Of a stretch of DNA of 64,000 bases, positions 52,001-64,000 are shown piece by piece. A program made the position numbers and the translations under genes. The first letter of the stretch is position 1, and every line of letters begins with the position of its first letter. A model generated the notes under the pieces. The model did not search any database. It saw only the letters and a list, made by a program, of their open reading frames with translations, and had not been told where the DNA came from. Origin of the DNA: Heterostelium multicystogenum (lineage: Eukaryota > Evosea > Eumycetozoa > Acytosteliales > Acytosteliaceae); NCBI GenBank assembly GCA_003667245.1, contig RCNN01000081.1:62001-126000 (forward strand), in the 5' to 3' direction.

Positions 52001-54528
52001 CTTGAGCTTCTGATTCTCTAACAACTTTTCTCTCCTCGACCTCATCTAAAACCTCATCTTCCACTTCCATACCACTTTCATTTGTTTCCTCTTCTTGCTG
52101 TTCAATTGCCTGATCACCTTCCTTTTCAGTTCGAGCTTCTTTTTTTTATCTTTCTTATCTTTTGTCTTTGATTCAAGTTCTTTTTCTGTTTGTTGATCTT
52201 GATATTGTAGAATAATCGGTTGCATTTGCTCAGAAAGTGAAGGATTGGGTAGTGGAATAGAGACATTGCCATCTGGATTTGTATAGTAGTTAATGAGATT
52301 CCAGTGCTCCAAGAAGCTGTGTATTCTGAATAGAGCTGCTGCATCGACTTGTAAGGCTTTTACGACATGTGTGAGCGATAAATATCTGTAGGGATTGGGG
52401 AGGTATTCCTTTATCATAAAGTCCCTATATTTCTTGTAGACAGACATCGTTCGACTTGGAGAAGAATTATCAAAGAACGAACCCATATGATTGATTTTCA
52501 GTGCTGTGAATGTTGTCAAAATTGAACCAGTGGCAAAGCAACTCAATCTTAGATTCAACATGCTTGTCATTGTCAACAGAGTTTGGGATAAGGAGGGGTT
52601 GCAAAAGGTTGACAATGGCTGCGTATTAGAGATTTCATCATTTTCTTCTTTTGGAAGTTGTGATATATTGCTAAGTATCATTGGAATAACTGTGATTTGG
52701 CTTAGTTCTTTTGATGCTGAGCCTCTATTATAACGAGAGGAAGGACGATTCGGTGTAGGTGTAGATTGGAAAGATAATGGTGTCTTCATTGTGGAAACTG
52801 GTGTGGTTGGATGGTATACATTTGAAGATGAGGTGACATTGATGCTTTGATGGGCGTATTGACAGGAAAGTATGGATTTGTGACAATTGGTGAGGTAATA
52901 GTGGAATTTGGTGATACTATAGGCATTGGTGTTGGTTTGTTTGTTGGAGGATTTGTTTGTAGAGTAATTTTATAAGATGTAGGTGATTTTAACTCTGTTG
53001 AAGGAGAAGGCGAAGGGGAATCATCATTGTCTGTAGTATCTCTTTTTTGCTTCTTAAAAGATGAACTTTGATTTGTATTCATAACTCTCTTGTTTGAATC
53101 ATTTACATTGTCGGAAATTGATTGGTTGTCAAGTGGTTTTGAGCTTGGTTTCGCTGGGGAGTTTGCTTTGGACAATCTGCTCAAAACTTGACCGGATTGA
53201 TCATTCTTGTTTAAATCCAAATCATCTTCCTCCTCCATTATATCATCATTGTCCTCATCTGTTAAAACTGTTGTTTTGGTAGCGGTGTTGCTATATCTTC
53301 TTCGTTGTCATCATCTTCTTCTTCGTCGTCGTCTTCTCTTTCATAATCTATTTCGTTCATCCACTCATTGAATAAATCTGAATCTGTAATCCAACGAGAA
53401 TTGATTCGCCATGCTGCTTTTCTAGGTGACTCTGGTTCGGGATCTTCTCCCTCGACCTCAGAGGATGGCACCCAAGTGTCATAGGAATCTGGATAATACC
53501 AAAAATGAACCAAACTCATATTATCGTTATGCTCTATTCGTTCGCAGATACTCGTCTTCGGCTTCATTTGAAGTGGTACCATCAGCATCAATGATATGAG
53601 TAGCATCCTCCTCACTTGCAACAATCGTACCACCATGTGTCAACACCATTTGCTCCAGTAGCTTTCTATCTTTTAAATCATGAACTAAATATACTCTTGG
53701 TGGATTTAGTATGCCTAATTTCTAGAGTTTGCAAATAGAGTTTGAAAGTTAGCAAAGCACTAATCAATGTGGCTGTTGTTATGCAGCAGCATCAGCAGTA
53801 GCAGGAAATAGACATACCAAGAGTTCTGCTTGAATATAGGCAATGAGTTCATAAAGTATGGGTAATCTATAAGGTGTGTTATCTGTTGGAAAATCGAAAT
53901 GTTCGTGTTTCTTTCTAAAACTAATGACGGTGTGTAATATATGATAGAGACTGCCAAGAGGTGAATAGTCTTTAAATAATTTTATAAGGAAAGCTTTGTG
54001 TATGTTTGTTCGATGCCTAAAGAAGTAGTGTTAGGAATGATCTAAGAGAGGATGAGAATACACTTTTATCATACGTACGCCTTTTCCTAGATATAGCTCA
54101 TATAGATCAATAGTTGTCCGACCAATAAGGATAGATTGCTGGTAGTGTCGATTCATCATTGTTGAAGTCATCAGCTAATCTTGTAGCTATCTCTCTGATA
54201 CGGTTGACAGCATTCTCATCTTGGTAATCCTGCAAATTTACACCACCATCTTTTCTTCTGAGATGTGCTGTCGAAGCTGGTTTGACTGCCAATGGTAATA
54301 ATGATTCGTTGCTACTTAAAGCATTTGCTGTGGTTTGTGCTGGTGGTGCTGGTGGTGGTTGTTGTATTACTATATTCACTTATATTAGGTTGATGACTAT
54401 TATTACTTTTATAAAGGTTGCTTAAGTTGTCATTGTTTATTAAAGTTGTTGTTGTTTGTTGCTGCTGATGTATGTTGATTTGTTTCAGCAACAGCATTAC
54501 CATTTTTGATATCAACATTGGTATTCAT
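49058..54528 (-). CDS. swi3: SWI3/SMARCC (BAF155/170-like) chromatin-remodelling subunit
   Basis: This is a core scaffold subunit of a SWI/SNF-type remodelling complex. The start at 54528 is the first ATG of an Asn/Gln/Thr-rich leader. The SMARCC N-terminal module follows: HLRRKDGG (about 54250), [16 protein letters not shown], then [18 protein letters not shown] and [15 protein letters not shown] (about 53500-53330). Introns at 54017-54078 and 53722-53817 fit. The SWIRM domain (about 52520-52280) contains [19 protein letters not shown] and [12 protein letters not shown] long acidic Ser/Glu/Asn-rich stretch (about 52050-50250) precedes a ZZ-like Cys cluster (CGHC...C...CANC, about 50180-50030) and a SANT domain ([19 protein letters not shown], about 49950-49830). 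A C-terminal helix ([14 protein letters not shown]) and a coiled coil end the protein. Many one-base shifts break it (for example near 54420, 54120, 53570, 53250, 52790, 51900, 50560, 49890 and 49650). Exon boundaries in the acidic part are unsure. Confidence 0.88.
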
Positions 54529-55645
54529 TGGTACTTTAAATGAATTTGGATAGAATTACAGTAAAGATAGAGATCTTTTTATATTTAAAAGTGAGTAGTG
54601 GTTGTTTGGTTGGTTAGGGTTATTGTTTATATAATTATTATTATTATTAATGTTGTTGTTTAGTATTAATTTTAATTTATATCACTAATGAGCTGTTGTG
54701 TGGTTTAGTTTTGTTTGCACCATAAATATGTTAATATGAAAATAAAGATATTTGCAATACTAATATATTATATATAGTTAACAGTTGTTTAAGTTGTCTT
54801 TGCAATTTAAATAAATTGAAAAGTTTGAATATCTAACTCTAAACAAAGTTAAATATCTATCTAATATTATAATTCTTATACTGTTGATTTAATTAAGTGT
54901 TTAAGTTAACGGTAAAAATGGTTATCAGACCCACTCATATTAATTATGTTATAACTAGCTTTATTAACATGTAAAACATAGAATCAATAAATAAATTTAA
55001 TAAATTTTTGAATTCATTTATTAAAAAAATAATTCATTTTTTTATTTTTAATCAGTTGAGTGTAAACAACACACACACACACCATCAATAATTTAATCTA
55101 TTCAAACAAATACATTTTTAAGCTTAAATAAATATTGTTAATAAAAGGAGATAAATCAAAAGTTTGATGATGATCTTCAAACTCTAACAAACTAACATTG
55201 ATCAGAATAAGAGAGCTTCATAAGTTAAAAATGGATAATGATGATCATCTTTATTATTTTCAATTCTTATTTATTGAAAAGGTAGGAATAGAGGTGTTGA
55301 GTTCATGAACACTCAACTGAATAAAATAATATTAGTTGAACCCGAAGATTCAAAATCATTTCCTATGCTTGTTAAATGTCCCTCAACATTTTCCTGTAAA
55401 ATGAAATTTAAATTTAGCGCGCCATTTTAAAAATTATCCGTTAATTTATTCATTGCAATTTAATAAAAGACAAGCAAATCTCTTACAAACTTATTCTATC
55501 AAAGCTTTGATATATTAACATATACATAATACAAATAGTTATATTTAAGTAGATTGGTATTTTGTTATTGTATTGTTTTTATCATTGTCTCCTGTATTAT
55601 TATTAGTATTAATATTGTTTATAATATATATATATATTGTAAAGA
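54529..55645. other. 1.1-kb AT-rich bidirectional region between swi3 and ercc6l
   Basis: The region is very AT-rich, with (TTA)n, a (CA)n run at about 55066-55082 and an isolated GC-only octamer near 55417-55423. No ORF or RNA gene was recognised. It presumably carries both promoters. Confidence 0.5.
55413..55424. promoter_or_regulatory. E2F-like element TTTAGCGCGCCA
   Basis: A lone GC-only core inside AT-rich DNA, about 220 bp upstream of the ercc6l start, differs by one base from the E2F consensus TTTSSCGC. The assignment rests on pattern only. Confidence 0.3.
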
Positions 55646-58600
55646 ATGAGTGACCTACATCAAACAACAAGACTCCTTATTCAAGTAAGAAGGCACCTAA
55701 GATATCTAAAGCAATGTTAGATCGTGCCAGGAGTGTAAAGAGTAGTTTCTCTGTATCAGAAGCACAGGAGAATAGTGATGTTTTGGCAACTCCAAAGCAA
55801 CAACCACCACCACAAACACCTCTCAATAATAAAAGTAAAGAGGTCGATGATGAGTTAGATAGTCTTGAGATTAAGATACAAAAGACACTATCGATATCAA
55901 AGCCAAGAAAATCAATTAAGATCTTTGAAGAGGAGGACAAAGAAAAGAAAGGAAACCTATCAACAAATGACTCCAAATCAATGAATCTGACTAAGCAGTT
56001 AGAGGAAGTGGCTTAAAAAACCATCAACAACAAAAGGAATCTAATGTTGAAGTTGAAGAAGAAGAAGTTTTACCTGTAGTACATAGATTAAATAGAAACA
56101 AAAGAATAGTATTAGATGATGATGAAGAAGAGGAGGACATAGAGGGAAGTTCCAAAACAAGTGAAAACAAATCAACAAATTATAGATCTAAGTGACACTG
56201 AGGAAGTCAAAAATGTAAAAGAAGTCGAAGATGTCAAGGAAGAAATAATAGAAGAGGAAGAGGAGGAAGAAGAAGAAGTTCAGGGAAGAAGAGGAGGATG
56301 AGGAATCTGAGGAAGCTGAGGAAGAAGAAGAAGAGGATGAGGAAGCTGAAGAGGATGAGGAAGCTGAAGAGGATGAAGAGGATGAAGCTGAGAAGAAGAA
56401 GAAGAGCCAATTCTACATAAAAGAAAATCTGCCTCCAATACAGTTTTTGGTGGATGAGAATCAGAAGAAGAGGAACCAGCTCCAAAAAATGTCAATATAA
56501 CACAGCAGATTAAGAAAGAAACTTTACTGAAGAAGAATTGGAGGTTGAAGCTGATGATTTTAGAAGGAGGAGGATGTTGAAGGAAGAAGAGGAAGAAGAC
56601 CAACCAAACTCTGACGATGATGATTTTATAGTTAACGATGATGATGTAGACTATCAGTCAGAATCAGAAGAATCAAATGAAGAAGAAGAAAGATTATGTA
56701 CCTCCAAAGAGATCAAGAAACAACAAACCCATTATTCCAACTACATCCAACAGGAGCAAAATTGTAAAAAAAGAGAGGAGTATGAGGAAGAAGAATATGG
56801 ATGAAGAAGAGGAAGATGAAGTTGTAAATGCCAAAGTTAAGGAGGAAAAAGATGTTACGAGGAATTCAGATAAATATGAAGATCAAATGAATGGATTCTT
56901 TAAAGAATTTGAGAACCGGTGACTATCATGACAACAACCAAGTATTTCGACGAGAAGACCAACAAGGGAGCATGAATATATATTGAAACAAAGAGACATA
57001 CGAGTCATTATTTTGGTATCAACGCGAGGGAATCGATTGGATGTGGAAACTTTTGTAAAAAGGTGCAGGTGGAATCTTAGGAGATGACATGGGACTTGGT
57101 AAAAACAATGCAAGTGATTATCTTTCTTGAAAGCAGATGCACAGGTCAAAATACATTACACACTCTCTGATTGTCATGCCTGTGTCCCTCATTGAGCACT
57201 GGGTCAAGGAGTTTGAAAAGAGGACAACCAGCTGTCCGTGTTCTCGTTTACCACGGAAACAACGTGCGGGAACGTCAAGAAAAACTTGGAGACAATCAAG
57301 AAACTAGGTGGAGTACTCATTACTACCTATGGAATGGTTGTATCCAACTGTGATCCCCTCAAGGAATACAAGCAGAAGCCATTCAAGTGGGACTACATCG
57401 TACTTGATGAAGGTCACAAAATCAAGGAAACCAAAACCAAGATTTCCAAGACAATGCGTGAGCTTCATGCACACTACAAGATCATCCATGACTGGAACTG
57501 CTATACAAAACAACTTGCGTGAACTTTGGGCACTTTTTGATTGGGTCTGTGATGGCTCTTTGCTTGGATCAGTACGTTCTTTTGCCACTAAGTTTGAGAA
57601 GCCAATCCTCAAAGCACACATGGCAGATACGACACAATCACAAAAGACACTTGGTTCTGCGGTTGCAGAATCACTTCGCCAGATTATTGCACCCTATTTC
57701 CTTCGTCGAGAAAAGAAAGATGTCTTCCCAACAACCAATTCTCAACAATCAGACGCACAGCAACAACAGGCCAACAAAGAAAACATTGAGAATCTGTCCA
57801 ATGTGATTAGCGACACATCCAAGTCGGTCACATCTTTAAAGGTCAAGAGAATGTCTGTTAAGGGCATCAAATCTAGAAAGAATGACTTTGTTTGTTGGAT
57901 TAAGATGGCAGAGCCACAGATTGAGATCTACAAAACATTCTTGGATTCAGATGAAGTCAAAGATGCCTTGAATAAGACATCGAGTCCTCTGGCTGCACTT
58001 ACAGTTTTGGAAGAAGATATCAGATCATCCACTACTTCTACACGAAGAAATGTCATCGTGCTCTTCACCAGAGATGAAGCAGATCATGAACAAAGTTGGT
58101 GAAAATCAAACAATCAAGTCGCTTGTTCGTAACTCTGGAAAGATGCAATTCCTCTACTATCTGCTTCCAAATCTTAAGAAGGAGGGCCACAGACTATTGA
58201 TTTTCAGTCAGTCTGTTAAAATGTTGAATGCAATTGAACACCTCTTAAACTACTTGGTAAGAAATACTTGGCCATTGTTATATCTCAAATCATGTTATAA
58301 CTAACTTATAATTATAACAACTACAATAGAAACTTAGCTTCCTAAGAATCGATGGATCCATTTCATCGAGCAAAGAAAGACAGAAAAGAATTGATGAATT
58401 CAACAATGATAAAGAGATTTTCTGTTTCCTCTTGACAATCCAAGTTGGTGCACTTGGTTTGAACATGACCTCTGCAGATAGAGTAGTTATTTGTATGTAT
58501 ATGAAATCTTAACCATTGTGAGAATCTTTTATTTACCTGTATTAACTGCTCCACTTCTAGTTGATCCATCCTGGAATACTGTCGACAACCAAGCAGTTGA

Positions 58601-59768
58601 TCGTGTCTATCGTATTGGACAAACTAAAGATGTTGTAGTATATAGATTGATGTGTTGTGGATCTATGTAAGTTTATGCTGTATCCGTATCGACAAGTCAT
58701 GATTTCTAACTTTACACGGTCGTTTAGTGAAGAGAAGATTTATCGTAAACAAGTATTTAAGGGTGCATTGATGAAGACAATGCTGAATCAAGGCAAAGGA
58801 CAACATAGATACTTCTCATCCAGTGAGCTAAGAGAATTGTTTAGATTAGATGATACCAATGTGTCAACCACTCAGATGTACTTAGAAGGTCTTCATTCCA
58901 GTAAGAGAAAAACAAGTGAAGAGTTGAATCAACATATCCAATTTTTAGGGAAACTCAACATGCTTGCTGGACTGAGCGACCACGATCTTCTTTTCACTGA
59001 GGAGGTGTCAATCGACCATAATGATGACGATGTCGCAATGGTTGAGAAGCAGGTTACTTCTTCCATTACCCCAAGCAAACAACCTAGAAAGAAGAAATAA
59101 CTATTGTTACAAAGGACACTGTAAGCCATATATTACCAACAAATACTCTAAACTTTGACTAACACTGTTGAAAAGCCAAACAAATCAAAGATATTGAAAC
59201 AAAACTTTATCTATGTAGATGATGACTATAATGATGATGAAGTTGATTTGACAGTGGAAACATATATTCCTAGAAATATAAATACCACAACAACTAACTC
59301 TCGAATACCACTGTATATAAATCTTGACGGAGATCCCCAAAACAAATAGCACCAAAACAAGCTACTCCTCCAACAATTGTCCATAGCAATACAAATAACA
59401 ATGCTCAACAACCTAAGCAAATGATCCCAACAAAAGTTATTAATCAAATGCAGTCTCAACAAATAGAAAAACAGATTCAACATGTAACTGACAATCAAAT
59501 TAGCAATGTGAAACCAACTAAAATCATCGACTCAACTAATCTAGCTGAATACAATAGATTGATTTTTAGAGGCAAAGTAAGTTATTTTTCAACATTGCAA
59601 TATTCCATATCTAATAATAATCTTTTCAACTATAGCCAATGTTCTAAAACTGATAAAGTAAAGTCAATCAATCTTCTTTTGGATGCATTAAATTTAAATT
59701 ACAGCGAGCACCTCGAAAATTTAATCAGACAAGAATACCAGCAAATGATATCAAATAGTACAGCATAA
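55646..59768 (+). CDS. ercc6l: PICH/ERCC6L-like SNF2-family DNA translocase
   Basis: PICH is an SNF2 ATPase that acts on ultrafine anaphase DNA bridges. After a Ser/Lys-rich head (55646-56010) and a long Glu/Asp-rich region (56040-56850), the helicase core begins near 57010. Motif I is GDDMGLGKT, but the A5 run at 57101-57105 carries one extra base. Motif II is DEGH (about 57405); motif III TGTAIQNN and DPSWN...DRVYRIGQ (motif VI) follow. Introns 58257-58329, 58493-58560 and 58667-58727 restore phase. The C-terminal EEKIYRKQVFKGALMKT, RYFSSSELRELF and GLSDHDLLF segments are specific to the ERCC6L branch, not ERCC6/RAD26. A first stop occurs at 59098-59100. Two further shifts would extend the protein through an EYNRLIFRGK...LLDALNLN segment (59545-59765) like the C-terminal TPR-type PICH domain, so I include it with less certainty. 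Confidence 0.85.
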
Positions 59769-59899
59769 ATTTAGTTTTGGAATTATTCATTTCATTCCAG
59801 AGTTAAATAAATATTTTGTTACAAGTTCAAATATTTGAATGACTCGTCTATTCACATAAAGCTTATTTTTAAAACAATCAATATTAATTGGTGTCTTTA

Positions 59900-62800
59900 T
59901 TAATTTGGTAAATTGGTATCAACGATGTTGACCCAAAAGTTTGCACACTTCATATGGAAACTATTGTGATTGTGTTGAGTTATGTTGTCAAATGAAGGAT
60001 CTAGAGCATTTCCACAAATATAACAGTTGCTCGTGGAAGATGATTTCAAGGATGATGTTAGCGATGATCTCTGTTGTTGTGGGGAAGATGGTGCAAAGTA
60101 TTGGAATTTGATTTCATTGAAAAATGGGATAATCTGTTTCCAAGTAGTATTGATCTTGTTGTTTAAATCTTCCAGAATTCTACTGCTGCAATCTTGTTCA
60201 GTGAGTGATTTGTAGATATTGTAAGCAATAGAATAGATCAAAGAGATTGATTGGAGATAGTCTCTATATTTTTGTGATTGGTGTATCTGTGATTTCAAGC
60301 TGCTATCTTGTAATTTTATCATTGTCAAAACATCTATTGATTGAGCTAATTCTTCATTACAATTATAAAGAGCGGTTCCACTGATTTCAATATTCAATTT
60401 CTTCATTGGCACCTTTTTAATTTCAGCTCCACTCAATATGGATCTTTATAAAATTAATTAGTTAGTTGGAAATATTCATTCAGTCCATTTGAAAACACTT
60501 ACTGAACAAGCGATTTTGATTTTTGTTGAAGCTCATAAGCTACCATTAGATCTGTATTGGCCATGGAGGAGAGTGGTTGATGATCAAATTGAGAGAAAAA
60601 GGTGTCAATTGTCTCATTTGGTATATTCTTTACTCTGAGAGATTGTTTCATTTGGACGATTGTCATATGGCTAGCTGAAGGAACATCAGTCCATTGTACT
60701 ATCTTGTTTTGAATTTCTTGGTCCAGTTCTTTCTTGCTGCTGCTATATTCCTTAATACTTTTCTGGCAATCGATTGCCTCTTCTAATCTCTCTTGTGATA
60801 TCAATTGCGATAAGATATCCTGTAATAAACTCTGATTGGGTGTTGGTATGGATTGTGAGGGTGTATTACTAATTGGTGTGTGTACATTGGCTGATGATGA
60901 AGTTGGAGTTAGAATCTCATTTGTTAATACAACTTTAGGTTGATCAAGTTTGCTCTGATTGATTGTTGTTTGCGATGGAACTACATCAAAATCTCCAAAA
61001 TCAAAATCTGATGGCAAAGTGGATGGTTTCTTTGTCGAAAGTGTTGATGTTGAAGCAGCTGGAGAATTTGAAGTTACGATAGGTACAGATGGTGTGGGTT
61101 TTAAAAAGTCATCAAAACCAAATGAAGTTTGTTGCTTATTTACTGTGGTAGAGATATTAGATGAAGTTGAATTTGGTAATGATGTAATTTGTGGTGTTGG
61201 TGCAATAGTGGAAGATACGGCAGCAAGTGATAAATCTTCATTTTCACTGGATTTGAAATCTGAAAAATCTTCGAATTCATCTACTGTTTCGTTTGAAGGA
61301 ATGGATACTGATGATATTGTTATTGGTTGCAATGTAGATTTTTCTTTAGATAAGATGATGAGGAAGCTGGTATTAAGGTATCAAAAGCAATGGTGGGTGC
61401 TGTTGATGTTGTTGCAGGAACTGTTATTGTTGTAAAGAATGAATCATCATCAAATATATTTGTAGTGGTTGGTGGCTGTTTCTTTGGAACTGTAGGTGAA
61501 GAGGAAGTAGATGATTCGGTGGGAAGGCGAATTGGAGGTGGTGTGGAAGAATTAGATTTTGGGAGTGGTACGATAATAGGTGACATTCCTGAAGGTGATT
61601 TCACCTGTGGTAATGAAATAGTTGGTGTAGTTGATTTTGGAGGTTGAACTAGAGCTGGTATTGGTGCTGATATTGGTGCTGGAGTAGGCTGCTCAATTGA
61701 TATTGGATTAGGTACTAATTCTTTTACGTTTGGCTGTGTCATAGGTGGTGAAAGTTTATCAGCAAACATATCTGGCATCACTGAATTATATGACTTATTC
61801 TCTTGAAATACATCTGAAGTTGCCTTTTTAAACTGACTACTAAGGTTCAATGCATTTTCTTTTATGTCCAATGGTGTTGCTGTCGGAGGTAATACAAGAG
61901 GTGGTGGTTGTTCAAATTGAACTGAATCCTCAAAATCTCCAAACTCATCAGCTACTGGCGCCTGAATTACAGGCTTTGTTGTGGTTGCTGTAGATGAAGT
62001 TGATGTTGAAGTAGCTAGTAGATTTAGTGTTAAATTTGTAGGTGCAACAACAGATGGTGTGACTGTTGTTGTTGAGTCAGGGACAGAGAAGAAATCAATC
62101 TCTTTCTCAACATTATCAAATATCTTTTTGTAGTTATCAGAATTTGACCAGAATCCACTTCCTCCGCCAGTTGATGTATTTGAAGCCGGTGTCTGTAAAG
62201 TATCTTTCTTTATACCTGCTAGCCTTAATGACTCCTGCATCATTTTCTGTAGATCGATCTTTCCATCATCTTCTGATGGTGGTTGTGTTGTAACTGTTGG
62301 TTGAGTAACAGATCCAGATGATGTTGGTGGCATACCAGGCACTCCTGGCATTACTATTTGTTTTGTGACTGAATTGGATTGTGAGGATGGCTTTTCATTT
62401 GTATTTCCGACACTTGCATCACTAAATTGACTAAATGAAGTGTTGAAGCCACTATTATTATGGTTGAGAGATGAATCAATCTCGGAAGATTCAAAACTAC
62501 CAAACTCGCCAAATTCACTATTATTAACAGCACTTGGCGAAATTGTACTATTAAATGATTGTTGCTGAAGCATTGAATTAAATGTACTACCTGGAGGTGT
62601 ATTGTTGGTTTGATTTGGTTGAGGTGAGTGAAATTGATTAAACTGATTAAATTGTTGCTGTTGAGGATGTTGTGGATGTTGTGGATGTTGTGGATGTTGC
62701 TGTGGATAGAATTGATTCTGTAGTTGCTGCTGCTGAAGCATTGAATTAAATGATTGATCTGATTGAGTAACGTTGAACCCAGCTTGGTTAAAAGGCTGTT

Positions 62801-63611
62801 GTTGATACATTGGTTGTTGAATTCCACCAAATCCTTGTGGTTGCGGATGCTGTTGCTTTGATAATGACCCACCACTACCAACACTTCCCATTTGACTTTT
62901 ATCAACTGAACCCATTGGACTCTTTGTAGGTGTTTCATTTCCTAATATACCATTGTTGTATGAAAGTGAGTCAGGGGATGGCTGGGCTGGAGGTGTCTCT
63001 GCGTCTATCATTTCTCTCAAAATATCATAGTTTGGTTTGCCAACTCTTGGCGGAGCACCTGTTTTCTGTACGTTTCCAGACATTGGCTGCAATACACCCT
63101 ATAAATATTTAGATTAGCTTACATCAAAGATACAAGTGTATACACATTATGAACATACATCTTGAGACTGTACATTATTAACATTCGAGGTAACTGCCAA
63201 CTCTGGGAAGAATTGTAAAAGTTGATCTTGTTTACTTTTCTGTTGTTGTTGCTGTTGTTGAAGTTGTTGTTGCTGTTGTACTTGCGGCAAGAAGCTGTCA
63301 AACAAACTAGGTTGTTGCTGATTATAATACATCATATTTGTATTGTACATCATTGGGTTTTGTTGTTGCATCATTTGCTGCTGGTACATCATTTGCTGTT
63401 GGTATTGCTGTCTCTGCATCATTTGATTATATATCTCATTGTTATTGGTTGGTTGTTGCTGCTGCTGTTGTTGTTGTTGATAATAAAACTGTTGTTGCTG
63501 TTGCTGATTATAGAACTGTTGTTGTTGTTGCTGCTGTTGTTGTTGATTATAAAACTGCTGTTGTTGATTTTGTTGTTGCAGTTGGCTATTAGTATTATAT
63601 TGGTTATACAT
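59900..63611 (-). CDS. synrg: Gamma-synergin-like AP-1 accessory protein
   Basis: This is a clathrin/AP-1 adaptor accessory protein of about 1,197 residues. Exons are 63611-63159, 63098-60503 and 60443-59900, with introns of 60 and 59 nt that keep phase. The N-terminal half is dominated by Gln/Asn repeats. The middle carries multiple acidic-Phe adaptor-binding motifs of the kind that bind the AP-1 gamma ear (SEFGEFGSF, DEFGDFEDS, FGFDDFLK and DFDFGDFDV). The C-terminal domain matches gamma-synergin, ending in a Cys pair (CYICG) and FHMKCANFWVNIVD, the counterpart of the family's HASCANFWINCV. One frameshift falls in an A-run near 61350. The EH domain of the animal protein was not seen. Role: probably trans-Golgi/endosome sorting through AP-1. 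Confidence 0.85.
63240..63600 (-). repeat. Poly-glutamine-coding repeat tract
   Basis: Runs of CAA/CAG codons (read on the minus strand) encode several poly-Gln blocks interspersed with Tyr, Phe and Met in the first synergin exon. A further HPQ repeat lies at about 62655-62705. Such tracts are common in dictyostelid proteins. Confidence 0.85.
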
Positions 63612-64000
63612 GGTTTGTTTAGATTTATTCTCAAGTAGTTCTTATCTTTCTTCTCTATTACTAACTAACTATCTATCTTTCTATCTATGTTTCTAAGTAT
63701 CTCTTATATCATTATTTGATGAATCAATCTATAAAACCACTAATTCTAATGATATATAATATTAAGCATGAATGTGAGTGGGAATGAGTGAATGAGAGTT
63801 CAAACAACTTTAAAAAATTCAATTTTCTTTGTCATTCATAATTATAGTTTTTGTTGAACAAAATCAAGTGAAAAATATGAATGCACATCACCACATTGCC
63901 AAAATAACAAAGACCATACCAAAATAAGATTTATGAGATCAAAGATTTCTTTCACTATTCAACCAACTCTATGGTTGAGGGACATTCAGATTTCTCTTTA
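63612..64000. other. Upstream flank of the synergin-like gene
   Basis: The flank is AT-rich with CTAT/ACTA microsatellite near 63655-63695. No gene is recognised up to the window edge. Confidence 0.5.

Noticed and set aside
55646..59100. Calling the SNF2 gene ERCC6/RAD26
   Set aside because: The segment after motif VI (KIYRKQVFKGALMKT, RYFSSSELRELF) matches the ERCC6L/PICH branch.
59155..59768. Separate small gene downstream of the helicase
   Set aside because: No ATG or promoter gap; the content resembles the C-terminal PICH domain, so it is treated as continuation after frameshifts.
1..64000. CRISPR arrays, transposons, tRNA or rRNA genes
   Set aside because: No spaced repeats, transposase/reverse transcriptase domains, terminal repeats or rRNA/tRNA signatures were found; the repeats present are microsatellites or protein-coding.

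Overview
The window is nuclear DNA from a dictyostelid social amoeba. Coding regions have moderate GC, while intergenic DNA and introns are very AT-rich. Introns are short (about 55-115 nt) GT-AG introns. Poly-Gln/Asn and low-complexity tracts are common, and recognisable genes include a myoJ-type myosin V, a long Atg6/beclin, a ComC-like surface protein and a vault-type PARP. GC is clearly above that of D. discoideum, so a Cavenderia, Polysphondylium or Heterostelium-like species is a reasonable guess. I cannot fix the species.

Layout, left to right: a ComC-like membrane glycoprotein (+, 513-6031); two divergently transcribed paralogues of an unusual B-box / P-loop GTPase / RING / patatin-like protein (-, 6049-9316; +, about 9743-12990); cytosolic alanyl-tRNA synthetase (-, 13073-16005); a 1.5-kb AT-rich gap; the translational activator GCN1 (+, 17541-25678); the Fe-S assembly factor CIAO2 (+, 26031-26764); beclin/Atg6 (+, 27295-29866); a giant vault-PARP-type protein (+, 30434-37441); NOP9 with amino-terminal zinc knuckles (-, 37492-40643); SRP19 (+, 40961-41641); myosin V/MyoJ (-, 41812-48573); a SWI3/SMARCC remodeller subunit (-, 49058-54528); the PICH/ERCC6L helicase (+, 55646-59768); and a gamma-synergin-like AP-1 accessory protein (-, 59900-63611).

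Almost every gene, including conserved single-copy housekeeping genes, is broken by one-base frameshifts. Many lie at homopolymers, most often as one extra base. I read these as sequencing or assembly indels, so genes are annotated as full spans with the shifts noted. They are not called pseudogenes.

The most interesting material is in two places. First, the divergent B-box-GTPase-RING-patatin pair has a layout reminiscent of immune or effector proteins, and in both copies the patatin nucleophile serine is replaced by glycine. Second, the vault-PARP gene appears to continue past its VWA domain into a 14-3-3-like segment, an FG/proline-rich region, a WASP-like WH2-central-acidic module, and copies of a motif resembling the ribosomal P-stalk C-terminus. 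The remaining genes are ordinary housekeeping genes with no operon-like logic; neighbouring pairs simply share divergent promoters or short convergent 3' gaps.
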